Part shown: in pieces, positions 17,657-27,216 of the stretch
Numbering within the stretch: the first letter of the stretch is position 1
How the letters are laid out: each line of letters opens with the position of its first letter
DNA from: JAIOQJ01 sp963718635
Lineage (GTDB): Bacteria; Planctomycetota; Planctomycetia; Gemmatales; Gemmataceae
Direction: 5' to 3'
NCBI GenBank assembly: GCA_963718635.1
Contig: OY970367.1
Span: 5,084,001 to 5,148,000 of the forward strand
Length of the DNA stretch: 64,000 nt
Position numbers and translations under genes: made by a program
Notes under the pieces: generated by a model
What the model saw: the letters and a program-made list of their open reading frames with translations, nothing else
Database searches by the model: none
Told to the model about the DNA's origin: nothing

Positions 17657-18011
17657 GCGCAGGATGGGGCAGGATTGGATCAGGCGCTTGCCGTATCAGG
17701 TCATCGAAGAGGAGGATGTCGAGATCGAGTGTTCGCGGTGCATTACGTTCCGAGCGTACTCGGCCGAGCAATTGCTCCATCTCCAGCAAACGTTGCAAAA
17801 GGAGTTCCGGCCCGAGCGGCGTCTCAATTTCAACAGCAGCATTCAAATAAGCATTCTGGCCGGCTGGGCCGCCGACCGGCGCCGTTTCGAAATAGGACGA
17901 GGTTCGCCGGACTGTGATGCCAGGTTCGGCACGCAAGCGCATGATCGCCCGGTCGAGATGCGCTTGCCGATCACCAAGATTGCTGCCAAGTGCCAGATAA
18001 GAGCGGGACAT
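17541..18011 (-). CDS. folK: 2-amino-4-hydroxy-6-hydroxymethyldihydropteridine diphosphokinase (HPPK), apparent frameshift
   Basis: HPPK transfers diphosphate from ATP to 6-hydroxymethyl-dihydropterin in folate synthesis. The protein starts MSRSYLALGSNLGDRQAHLD at 18011, with the conserved YFETAPVGGPAGQNAYLNAA and the signature APRTLDLDILLFDD. The open frame then departs from the family just after ILPHP; the expected continuation (MHERRFVLTPLAQIAPSIVHP) is in the next frame, at a TGCGCATG near 17657. The longer upstream reading has no family match. The intact gene would continue into the SDR domain downstream with no stop between. Confidence 0.85.
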   Translation of the reverse strand: MSRSYLALGSNLGDRQAHLDRAIMRLRAEPGITVRRTSSYFETAPVGGPAGQNAYLNAAVEIETPLGPELLLQRLLEMEQLLGRVRSERNAPRTLDLDILLFDDLIRQAPDPILPHPAHARAPFCVDAVGSDRAVDCSSRTAKNHRGNSRELAHRS

Positions 18012-18129
18012 GATTGATTCGATTCGGTAGAGCGCAGCAAAAATTCGTGCGGTCTCAGCGACGAACGCCGTTCCGAGAACCCTTACCTCGTCTGAGGGCT
18101 CTCGGAAGGGACTTTTATTGATCCTCGCT

Positions 18130-18372
18130 TTACTTCTTGGCTGCACCTGCCGCCGGCGCCGCTGCAGCTTCGCCCTCGCCCTCAGCCGCCTTCTCTTTCT
18201 TCGCCTTCTTCAAGACAATCTTGATGACGCGCACTTTCGGCAGGCCGAACGGGCTGCGGCCATCCTTCCATTTTTCTTGATCTTGCAACGTCTTGATCCG
18301 CTCGGCGCGGGTCAAAACGCCCCGCGAACGGGCTAGAGCGCTTTTTCGCTTCAGACTCTTATCGATGCTCAT
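18130..18372 (-). CDS. PVC signature small basic protein (TIGR04137-like), 80 aa
   Basis: A short, Lys/Arg-rich protein (MSIDKSLKRKSALARSRGVL..RAERI..LPKVRVIKIVLKKAKK) with an Ala/Glu/Lys low-complexity tail. This matches the small basic protein described as a signature of the Planctomycetes-Verrucomicrobia-Chlamydiae group, thought to bind nucleic acid or the ribosome. AGGGAT precedes the ATG. It lies about 120 bases upstream of folK on the same strand. It is one of the best lineage markers in the window. Confidence 0.85.
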   Translation of the reverse strand: MSIDKSLKRKSALARSRGVLTRAERIKTLQDQEKWKDGRSPFGLPKVRVIKIVLKKAKKEKAAEGEGEAAAAPAAGAAKK

Positions 18373-19104
18373 GGGTACTAATCCCTATTGGGAGATTTTC
18401 GCGGTGATGTTTTAGAACTTAACGTTTTAGCGTTCCAGAAGGCAACGACAAGACTATACCGCTACGAGAAGAACGAGGGTTTGCGCCAACCGGTTCTGGC
18501 AAAAACGCAGACGGCCCTTCCCACCACAGCCTCCGGCCTGTGGCACCCGCTTCCGCCAGCGTTTTGGGGGAGGGATGGGTGGGAGAAGGCTATGGTTGCC
18601 GAGACGCGTGTCCTGCCCCTCACCTGCATTGAGCGTGGCCACAGGCCTCCCGGCCTGTGGGAACCGTCACCTGTTTCCCGTAGGGTGGGTAAGGCTCTGC
18701 GAAATCCACCGTTGGCCTAAATGCGTTCACATTTGCCTCACGAAATATTTTCAACAAAATGCAAAAGCGCAAAATTTTTGTTTGTTTTCCCACGATTTAA
18801 TTGGAAAGTGCCTTCGGGAAATATTTCCCGAAGGCACTCTGCTTGGCGGCAGTTTAGCCGACGCGCCAGCGGCGGAGTAAGGACCAACAGGCCGCCCCGG
18901 CCTTTGGCCACAGGCCTGTTCGTCTATTAAGCTCCATACTAGCTTAGGGGCGCTCAAAATCGAATTTTCAATTTTGCTCGTTTCAACGATTCCAAGCCTC
19001 TTAACCGACGAAAACTTCCTAGCTTCGTCGCGGGCTGCACGCTCGACGCCCGTTTCGCAAAGCCTTCACCCACCCGGCAAAACATTGCTCAATGCAACTC
19101 CATT
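18373..19104. repeat. Gene-free interval filled with palindromic repeats
   Basis: I see no supported gene. The interval carries several CAGGCCTCCCGGCCTGTGG-type inverted segments (18525-18665 and 18890-18920), a TAGGGTGGGTAAGGC fragment at 18680, its inverted relative TTTCGCAAAGCCTTCACCC near 19050, and one GGAAATATTTCC element. The last is a perfect 30-nt palindrome at 18808-18837, preceded by CCACGATTTAATTGGAAAG. Confidence 0.75.
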
Positions 19105-20061
19105 TTAAGGCAGCGTGACCTCGATCTTCGATTGCTTGCGCAGTTGGCTGAGGAGCGATAGCCGAACCTCCTCGGCATAGCTGTCGTGGACCTCTTCAAC
19201 GACCTGCTCGTATTTCGAAGGCTTGCCTTCGTGGCGCTCGGTCACTTTGATCAGATGGAGGCCGAAGTCTGTCTCGACGACGTCACTGATATCGCCGACT
19301 TTCATAGCAAAAGCAGTGCGAGCGTAGGCTTCATCCACTTGTTGAAACTTTCGCAATATCGTCCCCATGTCGCCGCCATGCGCGGCGCTCGGGCACTGCG
19401 AAAAATTCCGGGCAGCATCGGCAAAATTGATCTTCCCGGCCGCAAGCTCTTCTCGCAGGTTCCGCAATTTCTTACGGGCGTTCTCAAGGTCAGCCGGTGA
19501 GGCGCCCGCGCCGGTACGAATCACGATATGGCTCGTACGAACAGTCGTTTTATCGAAGTAATCCTTGTTCGCTTCGAAGTACTTCTTCATCTCATCATTG
19601 CTAGTACGGCTTTTGACGTATTGATCGAGCTGCAACAACATCACCATATTCGCTTGAATCTGCTCGGGGGTTTGGCCGACTTCCCGGCAATAGTCCGCCA
19701 TCGTTTTGTTCTGGGCTTTGAGACTCGTTTCCAAAGAGGTGGACATCCGCTTGATGTCGCTCGGCTCGATCTTGGCCGACTGGGTGCGAAAGAACTGTCG
19801 CAGAAGCAGATCGTCGGTCATCGCACTCAACATGTCCGTCCGCTGTTGACGAAGCTGCATGGCGGACTGTGACTGAAGGGCGGCCGGTCTTGCTTTGAGC
19901 GCGGCGTCCACCTCGGCCAAGGTTATCGCATCGCCGTTGACCAGCGCAGCGCGAGGGTTTACCACCGGTGCCGGGCTCTGGGCAAGTCCCACGCCTTTGA
20001 GAACTAAAATTACGGCAATGCCGATGTTCACGCCAATCCACATGGCAAATTCGTGACGCAT
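19105..20061 (-). CDS. Parvulin-type peptidyl-prolyl isomerase with SurA-like N-terminus, 318 aa
   Basis: The start at 20061 (MRHEFAMWIGVNIGIAVILV) follows AAAGGA and provides a membrane anchor or signal. Residues about 40-170 resemble SurA/PrsA N-terminal helices (ALVNGDAITLAEVDAALKAR). Residues about 180-290 are a rotamase domain: VRTSHIVIRT, AAHGGDMGTI, FGLHLIKVTERHEG. The protein should act as a periplasmic folding helper for exported proteins, consistent with the large secretome in this window. A longer in-frame extension upstream (47 residues) lacks any family match. Confidence 0.85.
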   Translation of the reverse strand: MRHEFAMWIGVNIGIAVILVLKGVGLAQSPAPVVNPRAALVNGDAITLAEVDAALKARPAALQSQSAMQLRQQRTDMLSAMTDDLLLRQFFRTQSAKIEPSDIKRMSTSLETSLKAQNKTMADYCREVGQTPEQIQANMVMLLQLDQYVKSRTSNDEMKKYFEANKDYFDKTTVRTSHIVIRTGAGASPADLENARKKLRNLREELAAGKINFADAARNFSQCPSAAHGGDMGTILRKFQQVDEAYARTAFAMKVGDISDVVETDFGLHLIKVTERHEGKPSKYEQVVEEVHDSYAEEVRLSLLSQLRKQSKIEVTLP

Positions 20062-20324
20062 ATATTCAATCCTTTGAAAGGAATGCGGTTGGTTGATTTG
20101 AGGTCTATTCTGAATGCGTTTCCGTGCGGGGCTATAACCGCGCGTCGGCCATCTAGCCAGTGAACTTGAACCTTTTTTGGAATTTTTTGTTTGAAATTTC
20201 ACGAAGCAAAAGCGCCCACACTTCCTACATTCTGTGTAACGAGATCTCGGCCCGCTATTCCGAGCGAAAGGCCTTTTTTAGATGACCTGCAATGATCGAC
20301 AGGCTCTGCAATTGAGGGAATTCA

Positions 20325-20429
20325 ATGAAACAGCCCATTCGAGCCGGCCTGATGTGGTTTTACACGATCCTGATCGTTCCCGCGATCATCGTGCTGACTT
20401 TCTGGCTGAATGGCTATTTCAAGCTGTAA
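20325..20429 (+). CDS. 34-residue putative membrane peptide
   Basis: The frame reads MKQPIRAGLMWFYTILIVPA, then IIVLTFWLNGYFKL and TAA. One membrane helix (about residues 8-28) is flanked by positively charged ends. GAGGGA lies five bases before the ATG. The stop abuts the A-run of the convergent terminator at 20428-20455. Its compact organisation (good ribosome-binding site, one clear transmembrane span, tight 3' boundary) argues for a real small protein. I do not recognise a family. Confidence 0.55.
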   Translation: MKQPIRAGLMWFYTILIVPAIIVLTFWLNGYFKL

Positions 20430-20455
20430 AAAAAGGGAACCCGGCAAGGGTTCCC
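20428..20455 (-). terminator. Rho-independent terminator of the DUF1501-DUF1549 operon
   Basis: On the minus strand GGGAACCC, TTGCC, GGGTTCCC (20455-20435) is followed by seven T residues. The perfect 8-bp stem lies 20 bases beyond the stop of the DUF1549 gene. Confidence 0.85.
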
Positions 20456-20475
20456 CATGAAACGACCGCATCAAA

Positions 20476-22968
20476 TCACTGATTGAACACGAAGGCTTTG
20501 CTGTTGATTAGCGCCCAAAGCACATTCTCGTACCCCTCGCGTTTGCGTTCCGGGTGTTTGTTCAAATTCTCTAGCGCCAGCTTCAATTGGTCACCCGTTG
20601 GCTTATGGCCCCAGCACCAGAGAAAGAGTTCGGCCATCTTCTCTTGATCCGGCCGTTCGTCCTTCAACATAGCATAGGCACGGCCGCCCGGTCGCGAGAG
20701 CTTGGTTTGCACCTCATCCGAATTGAGCAGGTGTAGCGTCTGAGCCAGGTTGGCTTCGCTGACTCGCTCGCACTCACACGCGCTTAGACGTTGCGGTCGG
20801 CCGAAGACGTCAAGGAAATAGGAAGCATACGATTCATCGGGAAGCATCAGCGCCCGATTCGGCGCGAAACGATCTCTGGGAATCCCGCCAAACTGCGCCG
20901 GACTGTCGGTGACCTGCGAAACGGCGTCAAAGAGCACCTCGGCCGACATACGCTTCGGATAATACCGCGCGTAGGACTGTTTGTCGTGCTTGTTGAAGTC
21001 GTTTGGCGTCGAACTGAGTTGATAGACTTCGCTCGTGCAGATAGAGCGAATCAAATGTTTCAGGCTATATTTGCTCTGCACCAAATCTGTCGCCAAGGCT
21101 TCGAGCAACTCGGGATTTGACGGCGGATTGGTCACACGCATGTCGTCGAGGGGATCGACGACTCCCCGGCCAAGGAAGTGCGCCCAATAGCGATTCGCGA
21201 CCGCCTTGGCGAAGAAGGGATTCTTGGCATTTACCATCCAATCGACGAGTTGCACGCGCGGATCGGTTCCCGGTGCGCTCTTCAGGTTTTCGCCATCCAA
21301 GGCGTGCATCTCAGCTACTTTACCCGATCGCTTGTTGACGACCGAGCCATTAGGCATTGTGTAAAGCACCTGCTTGTTCCCTTGCCCCTGACCTTGTTGG
21401 CCGGGGAGCAACAAAGTTTTTCGACCGACCCGCGAGTAGAACGCCGCGAAGCCCCAGTAATCGTCCTGGCTCCACTTTTCGTAAGGATGATGGTGGCAGT
21501 TCGCGCAGGCCATGCGCAGGCCTAGAAAAACCTGGCTGCAATTGTCGACGAATTGATCGGGCGTTAAAAGATCCTTGCACCAGAAGGCTGGCGGATTTCT
21601 GTTTTCATCGCCAATGGCGACGATGATCTCGCGAGCAAAGTCGTCGTAAGGCCGATCGGCGACGATCGATTCGCGAATCCAGTTATGGAAAGCAAACGTG
21701 CCAAAGGCACGCCCGCCAATGTTTTGGTTGGCGCCTCGCTTCACGCGCAGAATGTCGGCCCATTTGTTCGCGAAATAATAGGAGTACTCCTGAGTCTCGA
21801 GTAAGGCATCGACGAGCTTAATGCGCTTGCCGCTACTTCTGTCCGCAACGAACGCAAGCACCTGGGCCGGGATAGGCAGCGTGCCGCTGATGTCGAGGTA
21901 AACCCGGCGAATGAAAACTTCATCGCTGCACTTTTCGGAAGGGGCGATGCCAAGTTCCTGCCATTTCTTTCGAGCAAGTTTATCGATGTAATTAGCCGGC
22001 TTGAATGTATAAGCCGGGATCGGCACGCCCAACGGGATGACGGTTCGGCAGACGGTCATGTTTCCCTGAAAGCGGGCCATGATGGCAGCTTGGCCTGTTA
22101 GACCAAACGAAGATACGAGTCCGTTTTCATCTACCTTGGCAATATCCTGTTCATTGCTTTCGTACTGGGCACGTCGAGTAATGTCTTCGGTTGTGCCATC
22201 GGAATAGTGGGCATAAACCGCCACTTGCATTCGATCCTGTTTACCGAGCACGCGCTGTTCCGGATAGATGGTGATCTTGCTGACGACAGGGTCGGTCTCT
22301 CGACCATAAGGTGTTCCCGAAGCGATCCAACGGCGAATCACTTTGAACTCTTCCGAGGCGGGGTCAAGCTTACGTCCGCCGCCATGTGCCATCTGCCCGC
22401 TGGCTTTCATCAACAGCAGGCTTCGCTCCGGCGCTGCCGGAAACAAGCGCCGCCCCCGACTTTCTTTCACTAGTGTCGTGTAATCAAGTTCCGGCTCAAA
22501 GCCAAGCAGCGATAACTTGAAGCCGTTTTGCCCGCTCAGTTTGCCGTGGCAAGCGCCGCTATTGCAGCCGAGCTTGGTGAAGATCGGCACGACCTGATTG
22601 GCAAAATTGATCGGCAGATTTTCACCGACATGTTCGGCGACGATTGGAATTTGTGCTGACTTTCCACCAAAGCTGATGGTGATGTCGCTTGCTCCGTTCG
22701 TTTGAGGAATCACTCGCCCGCCTTTGGTGATACGGGCCATCGCCGCGTTCCGGACCGTAAACTCAGCATCGCCTGAGAGATCGACTAACTTTCCATCGTT
22801 GAGCAGCCCGGTGATCACAAGTTGCGGTGCATCATCGCCGCCTTTGATTGTTAAGCTTGCGGGATAAACTCGGAGTTCTTTGATTTCACTCGGTTTCGGC
22901 AACCGATCGACCTCGGCAGCGCTAGCAGCGCATGCGCAAAAGAGCAGGCCTATGGAGAGAAGCCGCAT
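20476..22968 (-). CDS. DUF1549/DUF1553 (planctomycete cytochrome c-type) protein, 830 aa
   Basis: A signal peptide (MRLLSIGLLFCACAASAAEV) leads to an Ig-like region (residues 30-110), then a planctomycete cytochrome-like segment with a haem-binding-like CNSGACHG (about residue 135), a second Ig-like region (220-300), DUF1549 (YIDKLARKKWQELGIAPSEK on) with a CANCHHHPYEKW CxxCH motif, and DUF1553 at the C-terminus (PFFAKAVANRYWAHFLGRG to the end). Such proteins are exported, highly amplified in planctomycetes and usually paired with DUF1501; their biochemical role is not settled. GGAGAC precedes the ATG. Confidence 0.9.
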   Translation of the reverse strand: MRLLSIGLLFCACAASAAEVDRLPKPSEIKELRVYPASLTIKGGDDAPQLVITGLLNDGKLVDLSGDAEFTVRNAAMARITKGGRVIPQTNGASDITISFGGKSAQIPIVAEHVGENLPINFANQVVPIFTKLGCNSGACHGKLSGQNGFKLSLLGFEPELDYTTLVKESRGRRLFPAAPERSLLLMKASGQMAHGGGRKLDPASEEFKVIRRWIASGTPYGRETDPVVSKITIYPEQRVLGKQDRMQVAVYAHYSDGTTEDITRRAQYESNEQDIAKVDENGLVSSFGLTGQAAIMARFQGNMTVCRTVIPLGVPIPAYTFKPANYIDKLARKKWQELGIAPSEKCSDEVFIRRVYLDISGTLPIPAQVLAFVADRSSGKRIKLVDALLETQEYSYYFANKWADILRVKRGANQNIGGRAFGTFAFHNWIRESIVADRPYDDFAREIIVAIGDENRNPPAFWCKDLLTPDQFVDNCSQVFLGLRMACANCHHHPYEKWSQDDYWGFAAFYSRVGRKTLLLPGQQGQGQGNKQVLYTMPNGSVVNKRSGKVAEMHALDGENLKSAPGTDPRVQLVDWMVNAKNPFFAKAVANRYWAHFLGRGVVDPLDDMRVTNPPSNPELLEALATDLVQSKYSLKHLIRSICTSEVYQLSSTPNDFNKHDKQSYARYYPKRMSAEVLFDAVSQVTDSPAQFGGIPRDRFAPNRALMLPDESYASYFLDVFGRPQRLSACECERVSEANLAQTLHLLNSDEVQTKLSRPGGRAYAMLKDERPDQEKMAELFLWCWGHKPTGDQLKLALENLNKHPERKREGYENVLWALINSKAFVFNQ

Positions 22969-23023
22969 GGAAGAGTCTCCTTCCGACGAGATTTGGCAGA
23001 GGGGTGGGAGTAGTCAAAAGCAA

Positions 23024-23061
23024 CCGTTTACGTTTCGCCGTAAAGGACGAAACGTAAACGG
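23024..23061 (-). other. Strong intercistronic hairpin between DUF1501 and DUF1549 genes
   Basis: A perfect 14-bp stem, CCGTTTACGTTTCG (23024-23037) with CGAAACGTAAACGG (23048-23061), has a 10-base loop. It lies 12 bases after the DUF1501 stop and 55 bases before the DUF1549 start. It may stabilise the 3' end of the first cistron or attenuate transcription. No U-run follows. Confidence 0.65.
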
Positions 23062-23073
23062 ATCGAAAAGGGT

Positions 23074-24353
23074 TCAAATTAATTCGCGAACGGGTTCGCG
23101 ATCATCGAGGACGTACATCGGACGGCCGTTGCCGTTCGGGAAGGTTTGAGCCGGGTCGATTCCAATGGTTTGGTAGACCGTGCTGAGGACCTGAGAAGCC
23201 GTATACGGCCGATCCTTGGGAGTTTCGCCGCGTGCGGTGCTGGCGCCGACCGCCTGCCCCATTTTCAAGCCGCCGCCGGCAATGAAGGCCGACATAACGG
23301 CCGGCCAGTGGTCACGGCCCGCGTTCATATTGATCTTCGGCGTCCGGCCGAATTCGCCCCACATGAGGGTGACGACGTCGTCGGACATGCCGCAATCGTG
23401 CAGATCTTGAATCAAGTTCGCCAGACCACGATCGACGAGCGGGAGCTGCTTGCGAAGGGAGTCGAAGTTCTTGCCGTGCGTATCCCAGCCGCCAATGGAC
23501 AGCGTTACACAGCCGACGCCCGCTTGAACGAGCCGACGTGCCGTCAGGAATTGCTCCGCCCCTTTATAACGAGCGCGAACGGCCGGATCTTCTTTTTCCA
23601 GGTCGAGCGCTGTGCGCACCACGCCGGAGGTGACCATCTCGATCGCGCGTTGGTTGAACGAATCGAGGCCGTTCATGGTGCCGGAGGCATCAATGTCGCG
23701 CTTCACATCGTCCATGGCGTCGAGGAGATTCTTGCGTTCACTGAGGCGATCGCTGCTAACGCCCGTAGCGAGCTTAAGATTCGATTGGCCCGCGCCGCCC
23801 GGGGTGAAGGGACGATGCGCGATGCCGAGGAAGCCAGGCTCAGTCCCACGGCTCATGCCACGAAGGCTGACGAATGGGGGCACGGGATTGTCGGCTTCGC
23901 CGCGAAGTTTCGAAACGACTGAGCCGAAGCTGGGATGGTTGCCTGTGCGATTGACGTTTTCCGAATAGCCGGTCATGACGTTTGAGTCCGAATGCTCACC
24001 GGCGGCGATGATGGAGCGAATGCAGGCCATCTTGTCCCACATTTTCGCTTGCAGCGGGAAGTGTTCGCAGATGGACACGCCGGGAACGTTCGTGGCCAGC
24101 GGGTTGAATTCGCCGCGGAATTCGGACGGAGCATCCGGCTTGAGGTCGTACATATCCATGTGCGACGGGCCGCCGGGCAGGTAGATCATAATGGCCGACT
24201 TGGTACGGGTCGGTTTGCCTTTGATGGCGGGAGTAGCTTGGACGCGGAGAATGTCCGCGAGCGTCAATCCGGCGCAAGAGCGCCGATGCGTAGGAAGTTG
24301 CGGCGGGAGACGCCGTCGCAGAATCTCTGCGCGTTTCCCCTGATTTCGAGCAT
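23074..24353 (-). CDS. DUF1501 protein with Tat signal, apparent frameshift
   Basis: The main frame (TLADILRVQATPAIKG..SAIMIYLPGGPSHMDMYDLKPDA) is a complete DUF1501 body of the sulfatase/alkaline-phosphatase fold, with the HGKNFDSLRKQLPLVD and LMWGEFGRTPKIN blocks. The N-terminal twin-arginine signal (GVSRRNFLRIGALA) is in another frame, ending at a stop after RIGALAPD. Reading CTTGGCGCCGGA instead of CTTGCGCCGGA near 24273 restores RIGALGAGLTLADIL. The start at 24353 follows AAGGGGAG. The protein is thought to be exported folded through Tat and works with the DUF1549 partner downstream. Confidence 0.85.
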
Positions 24354-24687
24354 AACGAAGCTCCCCTTGAAAGGTATTCGCTTCAACCGAAGTTGAAACG
24401 TTATCTCCGGGATAGGTATGAGGTAGGAGGAAGAGGCGACCCGTCCGACAGAGATAGAGGGATTGTCGTCCAACTTTCAGGCAGAGTCAATCGAAATCTT
24501 CATGAAAATTTAATTTCCGTCCGTTTAATCGCGCGTGAGCTGGGGAAATGGGCGACCAGCACCTGCCGAGCGAGCATGCCGTTACATCAAATGGTTTTAA
24601 GAATTAAGTGTGTGGGAAGATGCACTGGCATGTCGGGCTTTGAGAAGAAGCGACAGAAGCAGACCCTCAAAGCTGAATACTTCGCAT

Positions 24688-24703
24688 AACTGTTATAACA
24701 GTT
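24688..24703. promoter_or_regulatory. Perfect 16-bp palindrome upstream of the TonB receptor
   Basis: AACTGTTATAACAGTT is a perfect palindrome 155 bases before the start of the TonB-dependent receptor gene. Its size and symmetry suit a dimeric repressor site. It does not match the standard Fur box well, so the regulator is unknown. The rest of the 505-base gap 24354-24858 shows no gene. Confidence 0.4.
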
Positions 24704-24858
24704 CGCAATTCGCATTTTATCGGATGCGCTGAACGTTCGGATATTGCTCTTCTCATCTTTCTCCAGTTCCTCGTTCAGCCCACCGTGCGCGAACCCATCC
24801 CGCGCGACTGAGCCGATGATACTGACGCTCCATCACAATTAGGAAACGGGGAATAGAC

Positions 24859-27216
24859 ATGGATGTCGCGTTCGTCCCACAAGGATGCGGGAAAAGATTG
24901 TGTGTCGCGCTGGTATCGCTTGCAGTTTTCGCTTCGTCGCTTTCGATAACCCATGCCCAGGATAAGAAGCCCGACGATTTCAAGAAGGCAGACAATACCA
25001 TCCCCGTGTTACCACCGACAAAAGTCGAAGGCACTCCCCTCAGCGCCACGGCGCCGACGCAAGCTCCGACGGAGCCCATGCCGGATATTGTTCCACCCGC
25101 CGACGCCGTGCCAATCGCTTCAGGCGGCATCTTCGGCAGCGGCCCGGCCACGGGATACAACGCCGGCGATGGAACGACCGGTACAATCGTCAACGTCCCC
25201 CTGATTTCTTTTCCGGGCACACTGAACGTTGTGCCCAATACGGTGATCCGCGATCAGCAGGCTCTTCGGATCGACGACGTTTTGCGCAATATCCCGGGCG
25301 CCAATAAGTTAGGCAACTTGCAAAGGCCCGATTCATTCACCCTCCGCGGTTACGAAGTTCAGTCGCGTGATTTCCGTTGGAATGGTTTTCTCGACCAAAC
25401 CTATGCCCCGCGCGATGTCGCTAATATCCAGCGCATCGAAGTGCTTCAAGGGCCCGCCTCGATTCTCTACGGCGGCGGTCAGCCGGGCGGCGTGGTCAAC
25501 ATTCTTACGAAAAGGCCTCAAGCGGATCCGTACAATGCGCTCACTTTCATGGGCGGCAGCTACGGCCTTTTCCGCACGACCGTTGATTCCACCGGGCCGA
25601 TCGACGAAGACGGCCGTTTTCTTTACCGGTTGAACGCCGCCTACGAAACGCGCGGCAGCTTCCGCGATTTCGGCTATAGTGAACGCACTTTTGCCGCACC
25701 GGTGCTCACCTGGGTGATCGATCGAGACACCTCATTAACCTTCGAGGGGTCGTATCTCTACCAAAATCAGCATCTCGATACGGGCCTTGTGGCAGCCAAC
25801 GGCGCACTGAACTCTACGCCGATTAGCCGTTCGTTCAATGAGCCGGGCGACTTCCAACGATTCAACGATTACAAAACTTCAGCGACCCTTGTGCATCGTT
25901 TTGAAAACGACTGGTTTGCGAAGATCGGCTTTTTTGCCAACTGGTACGATGCACCGTCTTATGGGACTGTGCCGATTCTCGCAGGAAATAGCCCAAGCTT
26001 AGCCCCAATCAACTTCGGCCCCGATACCTTGCTTCGCCAAGTGCAAAACACGTCGATCTTCAGTGAGCGCTACTATTCGATGATCGCGAACCTGGCAGGT
26101 TCTTTGGAAACAGGTTTGGTGAAGCATAATCTGGTTTTGGGTACGGAGCTCGGCCTATTCAATAGCCAGAATTTTACAACACAGTTGTCGGACCCTCTGG
26201 CGTTCGCGGTTACTCCTTTTTTCCCGTTCCCCATCCCAGTGCCGTCGTCGCCGATCAGCATCAGCGCGCCCCGTTACGGCCAGATACCGCCGGGCACCCC
26301 CGGCACATTCAATTCCAGTTACGACCAAAGCCGTTTCGGGTTTTATGCGCAAGATCTGATGGAAATCGGCCCGATGTTCAAAGTGCTCGCCGGCGCCCGT
26401 GCCGATATTGTGGACACTCATTTTGATCGGTCGCTCAACAGTCCGTTCGGTGGTTTCAACATCGGGTTCGCCGATACCGTAACGAACCAGACCTACTACC
26501 GTTGGACGCCGCGTGTCGGTCTCGTGTTCGAGCCATTGCCAAAGCAGTTTTCGATCTACACGGCGTTCAGTACGTCTTTCAATCCGCCGTCAGGCGGGGC
26601 ATTCCTTAACGCCAACCCGCTGCAGCCGGAGACAGGTCGTTCGGTCGAGGCTGGCCTGAAGTGGGATATGTTCGAACAACGTCTCAGCCTACTTGCTTCC
26701 GCATACTATACGGTGAAGAACAACGTCACCACGCAGGATAGCTTCTTCTTCGCTACTCAACTGGCAGAGCAGCGCAGCCAGGGCTTCCAGATGAGCTTGA
26801 CGGGTAAGATTACGGAGGCCTGGAGCGTCATCGCGAATTATGCGTACACTGATTCTCGCGTATTCGGCGGCGAAGCGCTCGGCATCGCCGGCGGCACGCC
26901 CTTTCGCGGCGTGCCCTATAACAACGTCAACATCTGGTCGCGTTATAACCTGATCGATGACGGACAGCAGACTCTGGGCGTGGCCGTCGGCCTGGTATAT
27001 GTCGGCGAACGCGTAGGCGACCTTCAGAACACCTTTACGCTGCCGGGCTACACTCGATGGGATGCGGGCCTTTACTACAAGCGCGGCGACTTCAACTCAT
27101 CCCTCTACCTTGAGAATATCTTCGACAAGCGCTACTACACGAGCTCGGTCGATCAATTCACGGTTTACCCGGGAATGCCCTTCAACGTACGGGCGATGGT
27201 CGGGTTCACGTTCTAA
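24859..27216 (+). CDS. TonB-dependent siderophore-type receptor, 785 aa
   Basis: A signal peptide ends near ITHAQ. After a Pro-rich stretch comes a plug domain (VVPNTVIRDQQALRIDDVLR..RGYEVQSRDFRWNG..IQRIEVLQGPASILYGGGQP) and a 22-strand-type barrel finishing in a terminal aromatic (RAMVGFTF). The RIEVLQGPASILYG block and total length place it with FhuA/FpvA-like receptors. It should bring a ferric chelate or a similar ligand across the outer membrane, powered by TonB. GGGGAAT precedes the ATG. ExbD and TonB genes follow on the same strand. Confidence 0.9.
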   Translation: MDVAFVPQGCGKRLCVALVSLAVFASSLSITHAQDKKPDDFKKADNTIPVLPPTKVEGTPLSATAPTQAPTEPMPDIVPPADAVPIASGGIFGSGPATGYNAGDGTTGTIVNVPLISFPGTLNVVPNTVIRDQQALRIDDVLRNIPGANKLGNLQRPDSFTLRGYEVQSRDFRWNGFLDQTYAPRDVANIQRIEVLQGPASILYGGGQPGGVVNILTKRPQADPYNALTFMGGSYGLFRTTVDSTGPIDEDGRFLYRLNAAYETRGSFRDFGYSERTFAAPVLTWVIDRDTSLTFEGSYLYQNQHLDTGLVAANGALNSTPISRSFNEPGDFQRFNDYKTSATLVHRFENDWFAKIGFFANWYDAPSYGTVPILAGNSPSLAPINFGPDTLLRQVQNTSIFSERYYSMIANLAGSLETGLVKHNLVLGTELGLFNSQNFTTQLSDPLAFAVTPFFPFPIPVPSSPISISAPRYGQIPPGTPGTFNSSYDQSRFGFYAQDLMEIGPMFKVLAGARADIVDTHFDRSLNSPFGGFNIGFADTVTNQTYYRWTPRVGLVFEPLPKQFSIYTAFSTSFNPPSGGAFLNANPLQPETGRSVEAGLKWDMFEQRLSLLASAYYTVKNNVTTQDSFFFATQLAEQRSQGFQMSLTGKITEAWSVIANYAYTDSRVFGGEALGIAGGTPFRGVPYNNVNIWSRYNLIDDGQQTLGVAVGLVYVGERVGDLQNTFTLPGYTRWDAGLYYKRGDFNSSLYLENIFDKRYYTSSVDQFTVYPGMPFNVRAMVGFTF

